Source: Sedimenticola sp.
GTDB lineage: Bacteria > Pseudomonadota > Gammaproteobacteria > Chromatiales > Chromatiaceae
Length of the DNA stretch: 64,000 bases
Reading direction: 5' to 3'
Assembly: GCA_026984735.1 (NCBI GenBank)
Contig: JALSRN010000079.1
Coordinates: 62,001-126,000 of the forward strand
How positions within the stretch are numbered: the first letter of the stretch is position 1; every line of letters begins with the position of its first letter. A program made the position numbers and the translations under genes. Below the pieces are notes generated by a model, which saw nothing but the letters and a program-made list of their open reading frames with translations, was not told where the DNA came from and did no database searches. Below are positions 1-8,118 of this stretch, piece by piece.

Positions 1-1
1 A

Positions 2-328
2 GCTGCACTTCGCAAGTTATGCCGGCGTGAGGGGTTGCGGTTGGTGCAGGTACGGACCGACCAGAAAATATTTGGCGGAGCACTGAATGGTGGGTTACTC
101 TATGCCGTCAAGCGGCTTGGTGGCTACAGTCAGGACGAAGCTTTTTCCGAGTGGAAACAGCCGCATGATCCGGATCTGTTTTGGGGTTGCTGGCGAAGCC
201 GCCCATCGCGCTTTGTTCGGGCCGTTAGTCGACTGGACCGGGCGATCACATGGCCGATTGAGAAACTGCTCGATTACCTCGGTTTTGGTTTTATCATGAC
301 GTTTGTCATTGAAAAGCCCCATGAATGA
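2..328 (+). CDS. C-terminal end of a probable SAM-dependent methyltransferase (5' truncated by window)
   Basis: The frame is open from base 2 to a TGA at 326-328, so the gene starts outside the window; TTG at 35 is not needed as a start. The visible 108 residues look like the last strands and helices of a class I methyltransferase: a segment LRKLCRREGLRLVQV like the final beta-strand region, then an amphipathic C-terminus with the hydrophobic end LDYLGFGFIMTFVIEKP. The SAM-binding part is missing, so the assignment rests on this resemblance and on two methyltransferases directly downstream. It could instead be the end of another small-molecule modifying enzyme. Confidence 0.55.
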   Translation, partial: AALRKLCRREGLRLVQVRTDQKIFGGALNGGLLYAVKRLGGYSQDEAFSEWKQPHDPDLFWGCWRSRPSRFVRAVSRLDRAITWPIEKLLDYLGFGFIMTFVIEKPHE

Positions 329-349
329 ATTGGAAAAACAAGGAACGAG

Positions 350-1030
350 ATGACTGACCGTTGGCTGGATTATTTCTCTCGCCAGGGCGGTTTGAGCGAG
401 ACTTGGCTGAAGGCTGCTGTCACCCATTGGGGATTTCACGAAATCCTATATGGCATGATCCAGCGTTATTGCTCTCCTCCGGCACGTCTGCTCGATGTAG
501 GATGCGGGCTGGGATGGTCGGACGCTTATTTGGCCTCTTGTGGCTACGAGATTCTGGGCATCGACAACGAAGAACGTCTAGTGGCACGTGCACGTGAATT
601 GGCCGCTAACCTTGGAGTTCCAGCTCAATTCCAAGTAGCAGACGCTTTTGATCTTTCACCATTCTATGGCCAGTTTGATCTGGCCTATTCCTGCGGCGTG
701 CTCGAACATTTCGACCGGGACGTTACGATTCAACTTCTGCGTGAGCAAGCAAGGTGTGCCCGCTATGTGCTGATCCAAATCCCAACGAAATATACTGCAT
801 ATACCAATGAAATTACGGACGAACGCATTTACAATATCACGGAACTGAAGAGAATCGTGCGTGATGCGGGGCTTTCCGTTGTTGTTGCTTTTGGCTATGG
901 AGATATAACCGTCACGCCAGCCCAGATCTGGGCCCGCAGGCTCATGCCCCGGGCGGCATGGCGCTGGCTTCAGAACCGCGGGTTTGCCTATAGCATTGCC
1001 GTCGTTGGGGAGGAAGCGGAGGCACGCTAG
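350..1030 (+). CDS. Class I SAM-dependent methyltransferase
   Basis: A 226-residue protein with the methyltransferase signature: motif I LLDVGCGLGWSDAYL at about residues 47-61, an acidic residue after the second strand (LGIDNEE), and a post-motif CGVLEHFDR at about 115. The C-terminus has a basic, aromatic segment. The ATG is preceded by an AAGGAACGAG ribosome site. It lies 21 bases after the previous gene and directly abuts the next, so it is part of the polysaccharide operon. The likely job is methylation of a sugar or a terminal glycan residue; substrate unknown. Confidence 0.8.
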   Translation: MTDRWLDYFSRQGGLSETWLKAAVTHWGFHEILYGMIQRYCSPPARLLDVGCGLGWSDAYLASCGYEILGIDNEERLVARARELAANLGVPAQFQVADAFDLSPFYGQFDLAYSCGVLEHFDRDVTIQLLREQARCARYVLIQIPTKYTAYTNEITDERIYNITELKRIVRDAGLSVVVAFGYGDITVTPAQIWARRLMPRAAWRWLQNRGFAYSIAVVGEEAEAR

Positions 1031-1666
1031 ATGAAGCACCCACCTATCAGGTTGCTATGCGTCGAACGACTTAGTGCGGAAATTGCAAGCGCAGTACAAG
1101 TCCTCGACGCTGGCGCAGGCGGTCGCCGGCTGGCGCCTCACTGTACTACAGTAGACGTTGTCGCTATACCTGGTACAGATGTCGTGGCCGATATATGTAG
1201 TTCAGTCCCTTTCCCCGACGAATGTTTTGATTTAGTTATTTGTACCAGCGTTCTGGAACATGTAGAAGATCCCGAGTCTGCATTGAGAGAATTGCGCCGT
1301 GTTACTCGCCGAGGCGGCCGGATTTGGCTGGAGGTTCCATTCATTTACCATTTTCATGTCAGTTCCTGGGCTGATCGTGCAGATTTCCGGCGCTGGACGT
1401 TTGAGGGCGCTCGGCGGTTGTTGCCTGGCGATCATCTGTTGGAATATGGCATCAATGTTGGTATAGGTACATCACTTCGTCTGATGGCAGCGGAAACGCT
1501 CGCTACTCCCCTTTATGCTGAGAGGCATCAAGGAGCTTACTATTTGGCGCGATGGTTATTTTCTTGGCTAATGTATCCCCTCTCATGGCTAGACCGCTAT
1601 AAAAACCCAGATGGTCCCGCTAACCGAACGGCAGGTGGATTCTGGTTGCTGTTTGAGAAATCATAG
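1031..1666 (+). CDS. Class I SAM-dependent methyltransferase
   Basis: A 211-residue protein whose ATG immediately follows the stop of the preceding methyltransferase. It has a short Rossmann start (VLDAGAGGRRLAP, about residues 24-36), then ICTSVLEHVEDPESALRELR, the usual motif for methyltransferases of the COG2226/2227 type, and RRGGRIWLEVPF. The C-terminal WLMYPLSWLDRYK segment is hydrophobic and could associate with the membrane. As with its neighbour, the substrate is probably a glycan or lipid-linked sugar, inferred from position only. Base composition is visibly AT-richer than in the housekeeping part of the window. Confidence 0.75.
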   Translation: MKHPPIRLLCVERLSAEIASAVQVLDAGAGGRRLAPHCTTVDVVAIPGTDVVADICSSVPFPDECFDLVICTSVLEHVEDPESALRELRRVTRRGGRIWLEVPFIYHFHVSSWADRADFRRWTFEGARRLLPGDHLLEYGINVGIGTSLRLMAAETLATPLYAERHQGAYYLARWLFSWLMYPLSWLDRYKNPDGPANRTAGGFWLLFEKS

Positions 1667-2791
1667 ATGGAGGAGCCGAAAGTAAGGAAACGCCTGCTGT
1701 TTTCGGTTTCCAGCCTGTCTGCTGGAGGCGCGGAACGTGTGATCTCAGAGCTTGCTGGGTCCTTTGCCGAGACAGGCTGGGAAGTGGGGGTGTTGACGCT
1801 GGGAGGACAAGCGAACGACCACTACACTCTTCATCCTGAAGTGGAGCATATCGCGCTCGATCTCATTTGGGATTCTAGAAACCTATGGCAAAGCGTGGTC
1901 AGCAATGTACGTCGCAGTCGCATCATACGGCAGGCGGCGGTCCTATTTTCGCCGCAAGTCGTGATAAGTTTCATCGACCAGAACAACGTGAGGCTCCTTG
2001 CCGCACTGAGGGGCAGCGGCATTCCCGTCATTGTCTCGGAACGGATTGATCCGCGCCGCCACCCCGTGGGACGAAGCTGGGCGCTTGCACGCCGAGTGCT
2101 CTATCCACTGGCGGCTCGGGTCGTGGTACAGACGGAATCGGTCGCCCAGTGGGCGGCACGTATTGTCCCTCGGTCACGGGTACGGGTTGTCCCGAATTTT
2201 GTTCGGGAACTGCCGCTACCTATCCTGGAGGGTCGCGAGGCCGCGCACCTGCTTGCGGTCGGACGTTTGGACAGGCAAAAAGGTTTTGATGTCTTGCTGA
2301 CGGCATTTGCCCGAGCGGACCTTATGCCGCGGGGGGTGCGGTTGACGATCCTCGGCGAGGGGCCGGAGCGGGCTACGCTGCAAGCTCTGGCGCGCAAGCT
2401 TGGTATCGCAGAGGCCGTACATCTACCAGGAGTAGTAAAGGATCCAGAAACCTGGATGGCCCGCTGCACCGCCTTCGTGTTGCCTTCACGCTACGAGGGT
2501 TTTCCCAATGCGCTCGTCGAAGCCATGGCTATGGGGTGTCCGACTATCGCGTCCGACTGCGATTCGGGGCCGCGCGAGATCGTGCGGCACGAGATAGATG
2601 GGCTGCTGGTGCCTCCGGAGGATTCCGAAGCCCTGGCGCGGGCGCTCGTACGCCTCTTTGACGACAGCGTGCTGCGTGGCCGTCTTGGGCGACGAGCAAT
2701 CGAGATTCGCAATCGTTTTGTACGCGAACGTATCCTTGGGCAATGGGAAGCTTTGATCGAAGAAATCATGGAGGATAAGCAAAGAATGTGA
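1667..2791 (+). CDS. GT4-family glycosyltransferase
   Basis: A 374-residue GT-B fold enzyme. The N-terminal domain starts with FSVSSLSAGGAERVISELA, typical of the WaaG/PimB-like GT4 acceptor domain. The donor domain shows LLAVGRLDRQKGFDVLL at about residue 194 and the nucleotide-sugar binding EGFPNALVEAMAMGCPTIAS around 277, including the E-x7-E pattern. Its ATG abuts the preceding stop. It should transfer a sugar from a nucleotide donor to a lipid-linked glycan at the inner face of the membrane. Donor and linkage cannot be told. Confidence 0.85.
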   Translation: MEEPKVRKRLLFSVSSLSAGGAERVISELAGSFAETGWEVGVLTLGGQANDHYTLHPEVEHIALDLIWDSRNLWQSVVSNVRRSRIIRQAAVLFSPQVVISFIDQNNVRLLAALRGSGIPVIVSERIDPRRHPVGRSWALARRVLYPLAARVVVQTESVAQWAARIVPRSRVRVVPNFVRELPLPILEGREAAHLLAVGRLDRQKGFDVLLTAFARADLMPRGVRLTILGEGPERATLQALARKLGIAEAVHLPGVVKDPETWMARCTAFVLPSRYEGFPNALVEAMAMGCPTIASDCDSGPREIVRHEIDGLLVPPEDSEALARALVRLFDDSVLRGRLGRRAIEIRNRFVRERILGQWEALIEEIMEDKQRM

Positions 2792-3610
2792 ATGCGCCCA
2801 CGACGGAAATCACTTAGGGCGAACGATTTGCCTTTGGTGCCAACCGGGCAGATTTTCTAAATTCACTAGACGATGCCCGCATTGGCCGTGCGGAAGAATC
2901 GCTGAAGACTATGCTGCATCTAGGCACATTGGAAGGTAAGCGTTTTTTGGATATCGGAAGCGGCTCGGGCTTGTTCAGCCTTGTAGCATAGTGACTAGGA
3001 GCCAAGGTTCATTCCTTCGACTACGATCCTCAGTCAGTCGCCTGCATAACGGAGCTGCGGCGAAAATTTTTTTCCAGAAGACCCGGATTGGACAGTAGAG
3101 TAGGGCTCAGTGTTGGATGAAGATTATTTAGCTCAGTTGGAGCAATATGACATCGTCTATTCCTGGGGTGTGTTGCATCATACCGGGGCGATTTGGCAGG
3201 CCTTGGAAAATGTTGCATTGCTGGTGGCTCCGGAAGGTCGCTTTTTCATCGCTATCCATAATGATCAGTGCTACAAGACAAGACGTTGGAAATGGATCAA
3301 GCGAAGCTATAACCAGCGCCGCTGGCTGCGCCCGTTACTGCTTACTTATGGGTTGGCACGTACATGGGGAATCATGATGCTCCTCGACATCTATCATCTA
3401 CGGCCCTTTGCTTCCTGGTGTGCCTATCATGCCGAGCGTGGGATGTCGCTTTGGTGGGATGTTGTGGGCCGTATCAGCGGCTGGCCTTACGAGGCGGGAG
3501 CGCCAGAAGAAATTTTTCGCTTTTATCGGGATCAAGGCTTTATATTGGAGGAGCTGGTAACGCGTCAGGGATATGGCAGCAACGAGTTTGTGTTTCGCAG
3601 GCCGGTGTGA
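2788..3610 (+). pseudogene. Broken class I methyltransferase (paralogue of the intact gene at 7273-8118)
   Basis: Reading from GTG 2788 gives NAPTTEIT, a TAG, then GERFAFGANRADFLNSL, the motif KRFLDIGSGSGLFSLVA, a TAG-TGA doublet, GAKVHSFDYDPQSVACITEL, and a frameshift in a T-run near 3065. The frame then gives DWTVE, another TAG, and an open stretch from GSVLDEDYL to the TGA at 3610 (VYSWGVLHHTGA, KTRRWKWIKRSY). The architecture matches the intact 281-residue enzyme at 7273: FAFG, RFLDIG, YAWGVLHHTG and GGWPYE all recur. Only the C-terminal part remains readable, and the enzyme is dead unless the sequence has errors. The next gene starts inside its end. Confidence 0.85.
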
Positions 3611-4728
3611 GTGAAGTAGTGCTTTTGATTCGCTCGCTGGAAATCGGGGGGGCGGAACGGCAGCTCGTGGCCCTGGCCGTGGGACTGAGGGCGCGCCGTG
3701 TCAATGTGCGCGTTTTGACATTTTACCCTGGCGGTGCGCTCGCGGGCGAGCTCGCGGCGGCTGGCGTTCCGGTGGAAGACCTGGGAAAGACTGGGCGGTG
3801 GGACGCCGCTGGATTTTTGGCGCGGCTCGTGCGGCGGTTGCGAGCGCTGCGTCCGCAGGTGCTCTATAGTTTCCTGCCGGTGTCCAATGTGCTCGCGGCA
3901 TCAATGCGGCCGGCTTTGAGAGACATGCGCGTTGTCTGGGGCGTGCGTGCATCGAACATGGATCTTGACCGTTATGACCCCTTGTCTCGGGTTGCAGCTT
4001 GGGTTGAAGCTCGGCTTTCGCGCTTTGCGGACGCAATCATCACCAACTCACAGGCAGGTAGGGAATACCACATACAGCAGGGGTTCCCTTCCGAACGTAT
4101 ACAAGTCATCGAAAACGGTATTGACACGAAGCGTTTTGGCTTCGATCGAGCAGGGCGTGTACGGGTGCGGGCGGAATGGGGAATCTCGGACGACGACATT
4201 CTTATCGGTGTGACGGCGCGCCTCGATCCAATGAAGGGGTTGGAGACTTTCATCGAGGCGGCGGCAAAGGCCAGTCGAGAAAATCACATGCTGCGTTTCG
4301 TTTGCGTGGGCGAGGGTGAACCTGGCTATGCCTACTTACTGCGGAAAAAGGTTGGGAAAGCCGGGCTGGGGAAGCGGTTCCTTTGGGCGGGGACGCGGCA
4401 AGACATGCCGGCGGTGTTTTCCGCCTTCGATATCGCTTCTTCTTCTTCTTCTTTTGGCGAGGGGTTTTCCAACGCAGTTGCCGAGGCCATGTCCTGCGAG
4501 CGCGTAGTTGTTGTGACCGACGTGGGGGATTCGGCGCGGATTGTCGGTGATTGTGGACGGGTGGTGCCTGCGCGTGACGCTGCCGCGCTCGCCCTGGCTT
4601 TCATCCAGCTTGCCGCCTTATCGAAGGAGAAACGGGTCGCACTGGGTGCGCGGGCGCGCAGCCGCATCGCGTCTAAATTCAGTGTGGAACGCATGGTGGA
4701 ACGAACTTGGGATGTGCTTACGCGATGA
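3607..4728 (+). CDS. GT4-family glycosyltransferase
   Basis: A 373-residue GT-B protein read from GTG 3607, whose GTGA overlaps the stop of the decayed methyltransferase; an upstream extension of this frame reads through the pseudogene and is not real. It begins VSEVVLLIRSLEIGGAERQL, and the donor domain has GVTARLDPMKGLETFIEA near residue 200. The E-x7-E region carries an unusual serine run, IASSSSSFGEGFSNA, encoded by TTC/TCT triplets at about 4437-4452. It resembles the GT4 at 6143 closely enough to be a paralogue. Its role is transfer of a sugar in capsule or O-antigen repeat assembly; specificity unknown. Confidence 0.85.
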   Translation: MSEVVLLIRSLEIGGAERQLVALAVGLRARRVNVRVLTFYPGGALAGELAAAGVPVEDLGKTGRWDAAGFLARLVRRLRALRPQVLYSFLPVSNVLAASMRPALRDMRVVWGVRASNMDLDRYDPLSRVAAWVEARLSRFADAIITNSQAGREYHIQQGFPSERIQVIENGIDTKRFGFDRAGRVRVRAEWGISDDDILIGVTARLDPMKGLETFIEAAAKASRENHMLRFVCVGEGEPGYAYLLRKKVGKAGLGKRFLWAGTRQDMPAVFSAFDIASSSSSFGEGFSNAVAEAMSCERVVVVTDVGDSARIVGDCGRVVPARDAAALALAFIQLAALSKEKRVALGARARSRIASKFSVERMVERTWDVLTR

Positions 4729-6143
4729 GCGCAGGTTTGATCATCTCGTGGCTGACTGTGTTGGCGATCGTGATGGGCATGGCCGTGTCGCTCGCTGGGC
4801 CCGGCGCGCGCAAGGCAACCATGTACCTGTGTGCGCTCGGCCTTGTGACGGCGCTCATCAAGATCTGGCTCTTCCAGCAGGCGCCCCAGTGGCACGACAT
4901 CAACCCCGATTCGATCACCTACGACGTCAACGCGCGCGCCTTCGCACGGCATTGGGCGGGGGAGACGGTGGATGCCTACGAATACCACCTGCGGGGATTG
5001 CAGATGTGGCACGAAGCCGGCTTGCATGGCCGTAGCTGGACGCCGGATGACCCATTGAGTTATACATCCGTGATCGGTTCACATGAATGGTTGTATCCTG
5101 CGTGGGTCGGTCTGCAGTACGGCCTCGGCGCAACCCCATCCCTGGCTATCAGCTCGAATGCGCTTTTCGCTGCCTTCCTACCGGCAGCAGCCTTTGGTAT
5201 TGCGCTTTCGCTCGGTGCATCGCGCAGACTTGCGTTCGCAGCGGCCTGGCTTGCCTTATTGGATCCATCTAGCGGCGTTAACGCAAGCTGGATGCTCAAG
5301 GATACTCTCGTTGCCTTCCTCGCAATGGCGGCAGTGTGGGCAGTCGTGCGGCTATGGCGGGGAGCGGGATGGCCGGCAACCGGTTTGCTAGCGACTTCGC
5401 TGGCAGCGCTGGGCGCGGGACGGTTTGTTGCCTTTCTCGCCGTGATCCTGGCGGCGGGTTTTGTCGTGCTTTTTTTCTGGCGAAGGATGGCGCAGGTGTC
5501 ACGGCGGCTATTGGCGGGGCTGGCTCTGGCCTGGGTCGGGCTTGGACTGCTGTATTTCGTGCCCCACGCTGTGACCGCGCCTCAGACTGTGACCGCGCCT
5601 CAGACTGTGACCGCGCCCCACGCTGTGACCGCGCCTCAGACTGTGACCGCACCTTTTAAGGCAATTTCAGGAGGAATGGCCACGTTGCGGGCAGCCCGTG
5701 GTGAAGCGGCCGCCGATGACACAGTTCTCAGGTGGAAGGAAAATCTTTCGACAAACCCACTGCGAGCCGCGATCAAATCGATAGCGCACACCTTGTTCGC
5801 ACCCTATCCCTGGGTAGCGATTTATCCGGGGCTGACCTGGAGTTCCTTCAGCGAATTGTACTATCCGGGAGTATTGTTGTGGATGGCCTGTCTGCCGGGC
5901 ATTTTTTGGGCAATCGGCCTCGGCCTGTGCAGTCGTGATCCAGCGTGGTGGACCCTTTTGTTTTTCCTCGGCGCCTGCCTAGGAGCTTATACGGTTTTCC
6001 TAGGAGAGTGGTCTACGCGCCAGCGGGTGTTTGTGCTGCCGGCGTTTTTTGCGCTCGCGGCAATTGGCTGGCCGGCTCTGGTCAAATGCTGGCGAGACTG
6101 GCGGCACGGCAGGTCAATGTCCACGCAATCCAGTGTGACGTGA
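4725..6143 (+). CDS. Multi-pass membrane protein of polysaccharide locus (GT-C-like or unknown), with hexapeptide repeat
   Basis: A 472-residue integral membrane protein starting at ATG 4725, overlapping the previous stop as ATGA. About ten or more hydrophobic segments alternate with short loops. An early extracytoplasmic loop carries an acidic-aromatic stretch (WHDINPDSITYDVNA, about residues 55-69), as in GT-C glycosyltransferases of the ArnT/PMT type. Around residues 280-310 a loop consists of VTAPQT/VTAPHA repeats. The protein could be a lipid-linked sugar transferase or a polymerase-like component; no Wzx or Wzy family is clear to me. Its place between GT4 genes supports a role in glycan assembly. 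Confidence 0.6.
   Translation: MSAGLIISWLTVLAIVMGMAVSLAGPGARKATMYLCALGLVTALIKIWLFQQAPQWHDINPDSITYDVNARAFARHWAGETVDAYEYHLRGLQMWHEAGLHGRSWTPDDPLSYTSVIGSHEWLYPAWVGLQYGLGATPSLAISSNALFAAFLPAAAFGIALSLGASRRLAFAAAWLALLDPSSGVNASWMLKDTLVAFLAMAAVWAVVRLWRGAGWPATGLLATSLAALGAGRFVAFLAVILAAGFVVLFFWRRMAQVSRRLLAGLALAWVGLGLLYFVPHAVTAPQTVTAPQTVTAPHAVTAPQTVTAPFKAISGGMATLRAARGEAAADDTVLRWKENLSTNPLRAAIKSIAHTLFAPYPWVAIYPGLTWSSFSELYYPGVLLWMACLPGIFWAIGLGLCSRDPAWWTLLFFLGACLGAYTVFLGEWSTRQRVFVLPAFFALAAIGWPALVKCWRDWRHGRSMSTQSSVT
5563..5654 (+). repeat. In-frame tandem 18-bp repeat (VTAP + QT/HA)
   Basis: Four full 18-bp units of the form GTGACCGCGCCTCAGACT (two-codon variant CCCCACGCT) run from 5571 to 5642. A partial copy lies at 5643-5654 and a partial CCCCACGCT before the first unit. 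Each unit adds six residues, so copy-number change would keep the reading frame and lengthen or shorten a loop in the membrane protein at 4725-6143. Confidence 0.9.
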
Positions 6144-7276
6144 TGCGCGTGCTTTTCGTCTCGACAGGTCTCGCTACGGGCGGTGCGGAAAAACAGCTTG
6201 CGGGGCTGCTCGCATTGCTACATGGAAAGGGTGTGAGGGTCGGAGTGGTTTCCCTTGCTTCGCCCGGACCGGTGTCGAAGGAGATCGCCGCATTTGGCAT
6301 CCCGGTCTGGCATTTGGGTCTCGATCATCACTGGCGCTTGCCGCTGGCCGCAGTTCAAATCGTCACCCTAGCGCGCCGGTTTCGGCCTGATGTGATGCAG
6401 GGATGGATGTATCATGCCAATCTGGCTGCGCATTGGGCGGCGCGGGCAACAGGCTGGCGTGTGCCGGTGGTGTGGGGCGTTCGCCAGTCGCTCTACGATA
6501 TCAGGCGTGAGAAACCGATGACACAAGGGGTGATCCGCCTTTCGGTCCGGCTATCGGCGCAGGCTGCCGCCATCGTGTATAACGCGGAGGTGGCCCGCAC
6601 CCAACATGAACATATTGGGTTTGCCAGCTCCCGCGGGCTTGTTATCGGCAACGGCTTCGATGCCGAACGTTGGCAACCGGATGCACAGGCGCGCCTTGCC
6701 GTGCGTGCGGAGCTGGGGCTTGCGGCGGATACACCACTCATTGGCATCATCGCCCGCTATCACCCGATGAAAGGTCATGAGGTGTTCTTAGAGGCTGCTC
6801 GTCTACTGGTCGAAGAGCAACCCAATGTGCATTTTCTGCTTGCGGGCAAGGGGGTGATGGAGGATACGCCCGTCTTTGCCCAATGGTTGTCGGAATATCC
6901 TATGCTTGCCGGGTGCGTGCATCTGCTGGGTGAGCGCAGGGACATTCCACGTTTGACCGCTGCCCTCGACGTCGCTTCTTCTTCTTCCTCCTGGGGTGAG
7001 GCATTTTCCAACGCCATTGCCGAGGCCTTGCTTTGCGCTGTGCCGGTGGTCGCGACCGCCGTGGGCGATGCGAGCGCGATCGTGGGCGACGCAGGGCGCA
7101 TCGTGCCGCCTGGCGATTCGCAAGCCATGGCCCGTGCCTGGAGGGATTTATTGGCCATGGATTCCAATGCGCGCTGCCATCTGGGGATGATGGGCCGGGA
7201 CCATGTGCGGGCGCACTTCGGAAGGGATGCAATAGTGAAACGTTATCTCGATCTTTATCGGGAAATGGCAATATGA
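6143..7276 (+). CDS. GT4-family glycosyltransferase
   Basis: A 377-residue GT-B enzyme starting at ATG 6143, whose first base is the last base of the preceding stop. MRVLFVSTGLATGGAEKQLA opens the acceptor domain. GIIARYHPMKGHEVFLEA at about residue 203 opens the donor domain. The E-x7-E region again contains a serine run, VASSSSSWGEAFSNA. Order, length and these motifs make it a paralogue of the GT4 at 3607. It is likely to act consecutively with that enzyme in repeat-unit assembly on the cytoplasmic face. Confidence 0.85.
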   Translation: MRVLFVSTGLATGGAEKQLAGLLALLHGKGVRVGVVSLASPGPVSKEIAAFGIPVWHLGLDHHWRLPLAAVQIVTLARRFRPDVMQGWMYHANLAAHWAARATGWRVPVVWGVRQSLYDIRREKPMTQGVIRLSVRLSAQAAAIVYNAEVARTQHEHIGFASSRGLVIGNGFDAERWQPDAQARLAVRAELGLAADTPLIGIIARYHPMKGHEVFLEAARLLVEEQPNVHFLLAGKGVMEDTPVFAQWLSEYPMLAGCVHLLGERRDIPRLTAALDVASSSSSWGEAFSNAIAEALLCAVPVVATAVGDASAIVGDAGRIVPPGDSQAMARAWRDLLAMDSNARCHLGMMGRDHVRAHFGRDAIVKRYLDLYREMAI

Positions 7277-8118
7277 CGAAAGACCTGACGCGGGTGGAGA
7301 CGCATTTCGCCTTCGGGCGTAATTGGGCCTCTTTTGCTGATAGGATCACAGAAGTTGAAATCGAAGAGGCGGTCGTGGGCCTGCAGCGGCTGGTGGGCGC
7401 GCTCAATGGTAAGCGTTTTCTCGATATCGGCTGTGGCTCTGGACTGCATGCACTAGCGGCTTTGCGGCTCGGTGCGAGGGAGGTGGTGGCTGTTGATCTG
7501 GACCAGAACAGTGTGCTCACGGCTCGTCGTGTGCTCGCCCACCATGCCCCGGGCCATGTGTGGCAAGTGGATAAGATCAGCGTATTCGATCTCAGCCTGG
7601 ATGCGATGGGTGCGTTCGATACGGTTTACGCCTGGGGCGTGTTGCATCATACCGGCGATATGCAGAGGGCAATACGCCAAGCAGCGGCCCTGCCCGCCCC
7701 GGGAGGCATCTTTGCATTTGCCCTTTACCGGCGTGTGTGGATGGACTGGTTCTGGCGGCGCGAGAAGCCTTGGTATGCCCGAGCCTCGTCTCGCGCCCAG
7801 GCGCGGGCGCGCACCGTTTACATGGCGCTTTTTCGTCTGGGCCTGCGCCTGACGGGACGCAGTTTTGCGGATTATTTGGCGGGCTATCGAAGCAATCGTG
7901 GCATGGATTACTCGCATGATGTACATGATTGGCTCGGCGGCTGGCCGTACGAGAGCATTCTTCCCAAGGAGGTGGAAGCGCTCATGCGCCCGCTGAGGTT
8001 TGAACAGGTGCAAAGCTTCACCCGAAAAGGTTGGTTGTTCGGACGCGAATTTGGCTTTTTTGGTTCGGGCTGCGACGAATACGTGTACCGAAGGTCGAGT
8101 GCCTTATGTGCGGCCTGA
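7273..8118 (+). CDS. Class I SAM-dependent methyltransferase
   Basis: A 281-residue enzyme starting at ATG 7273 (ATGA overlap with the GT4 stop). Motif I is RFLDIGCGSGLHALAALRLG at about residues 47-66, followed by VVAVDLDQNSV and YAWGVLHHTGDM. The C-terminal third has the basic helix and GGWPYE motif seen in sugar/lipid methyltransferases of COG2227 type. It is the intact relative of the pseudogene at 2788-3610. Substrate unknown; probably a residue of the exported glycan. Confidence 0.8.
   Translation: MTKDLTRVETHFAFGRNWASFADRITEVEIEEAVVGLQRLVGALNGKRFLDIGCGSGLHALAALRLGAREVVAVDLDQNSVLTARRVLAHHAPGHVWQVDKISVFDLSLDAMGAFDTVYAWGVLHHTGDMQRAIRQAAALPAPGGIFAFALYRRVWMDWFWRREKPWYARASSRAQARARTVYMALFRLGLRLTGRSFADYLAGYRSNRGMDYSHDVHDWLGGWPYESILPKEVEALMRPLRFEQVQSFTRKGWLFGREFGFFGSGCDEYVYRRSSALCAA

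Noticed and set aside
5563-5654. A small CRISPR or VNTR array outside genes
   Set aside because: The 18-bp units are contiguous without spacers and stay in frame within a membrane protein gene.
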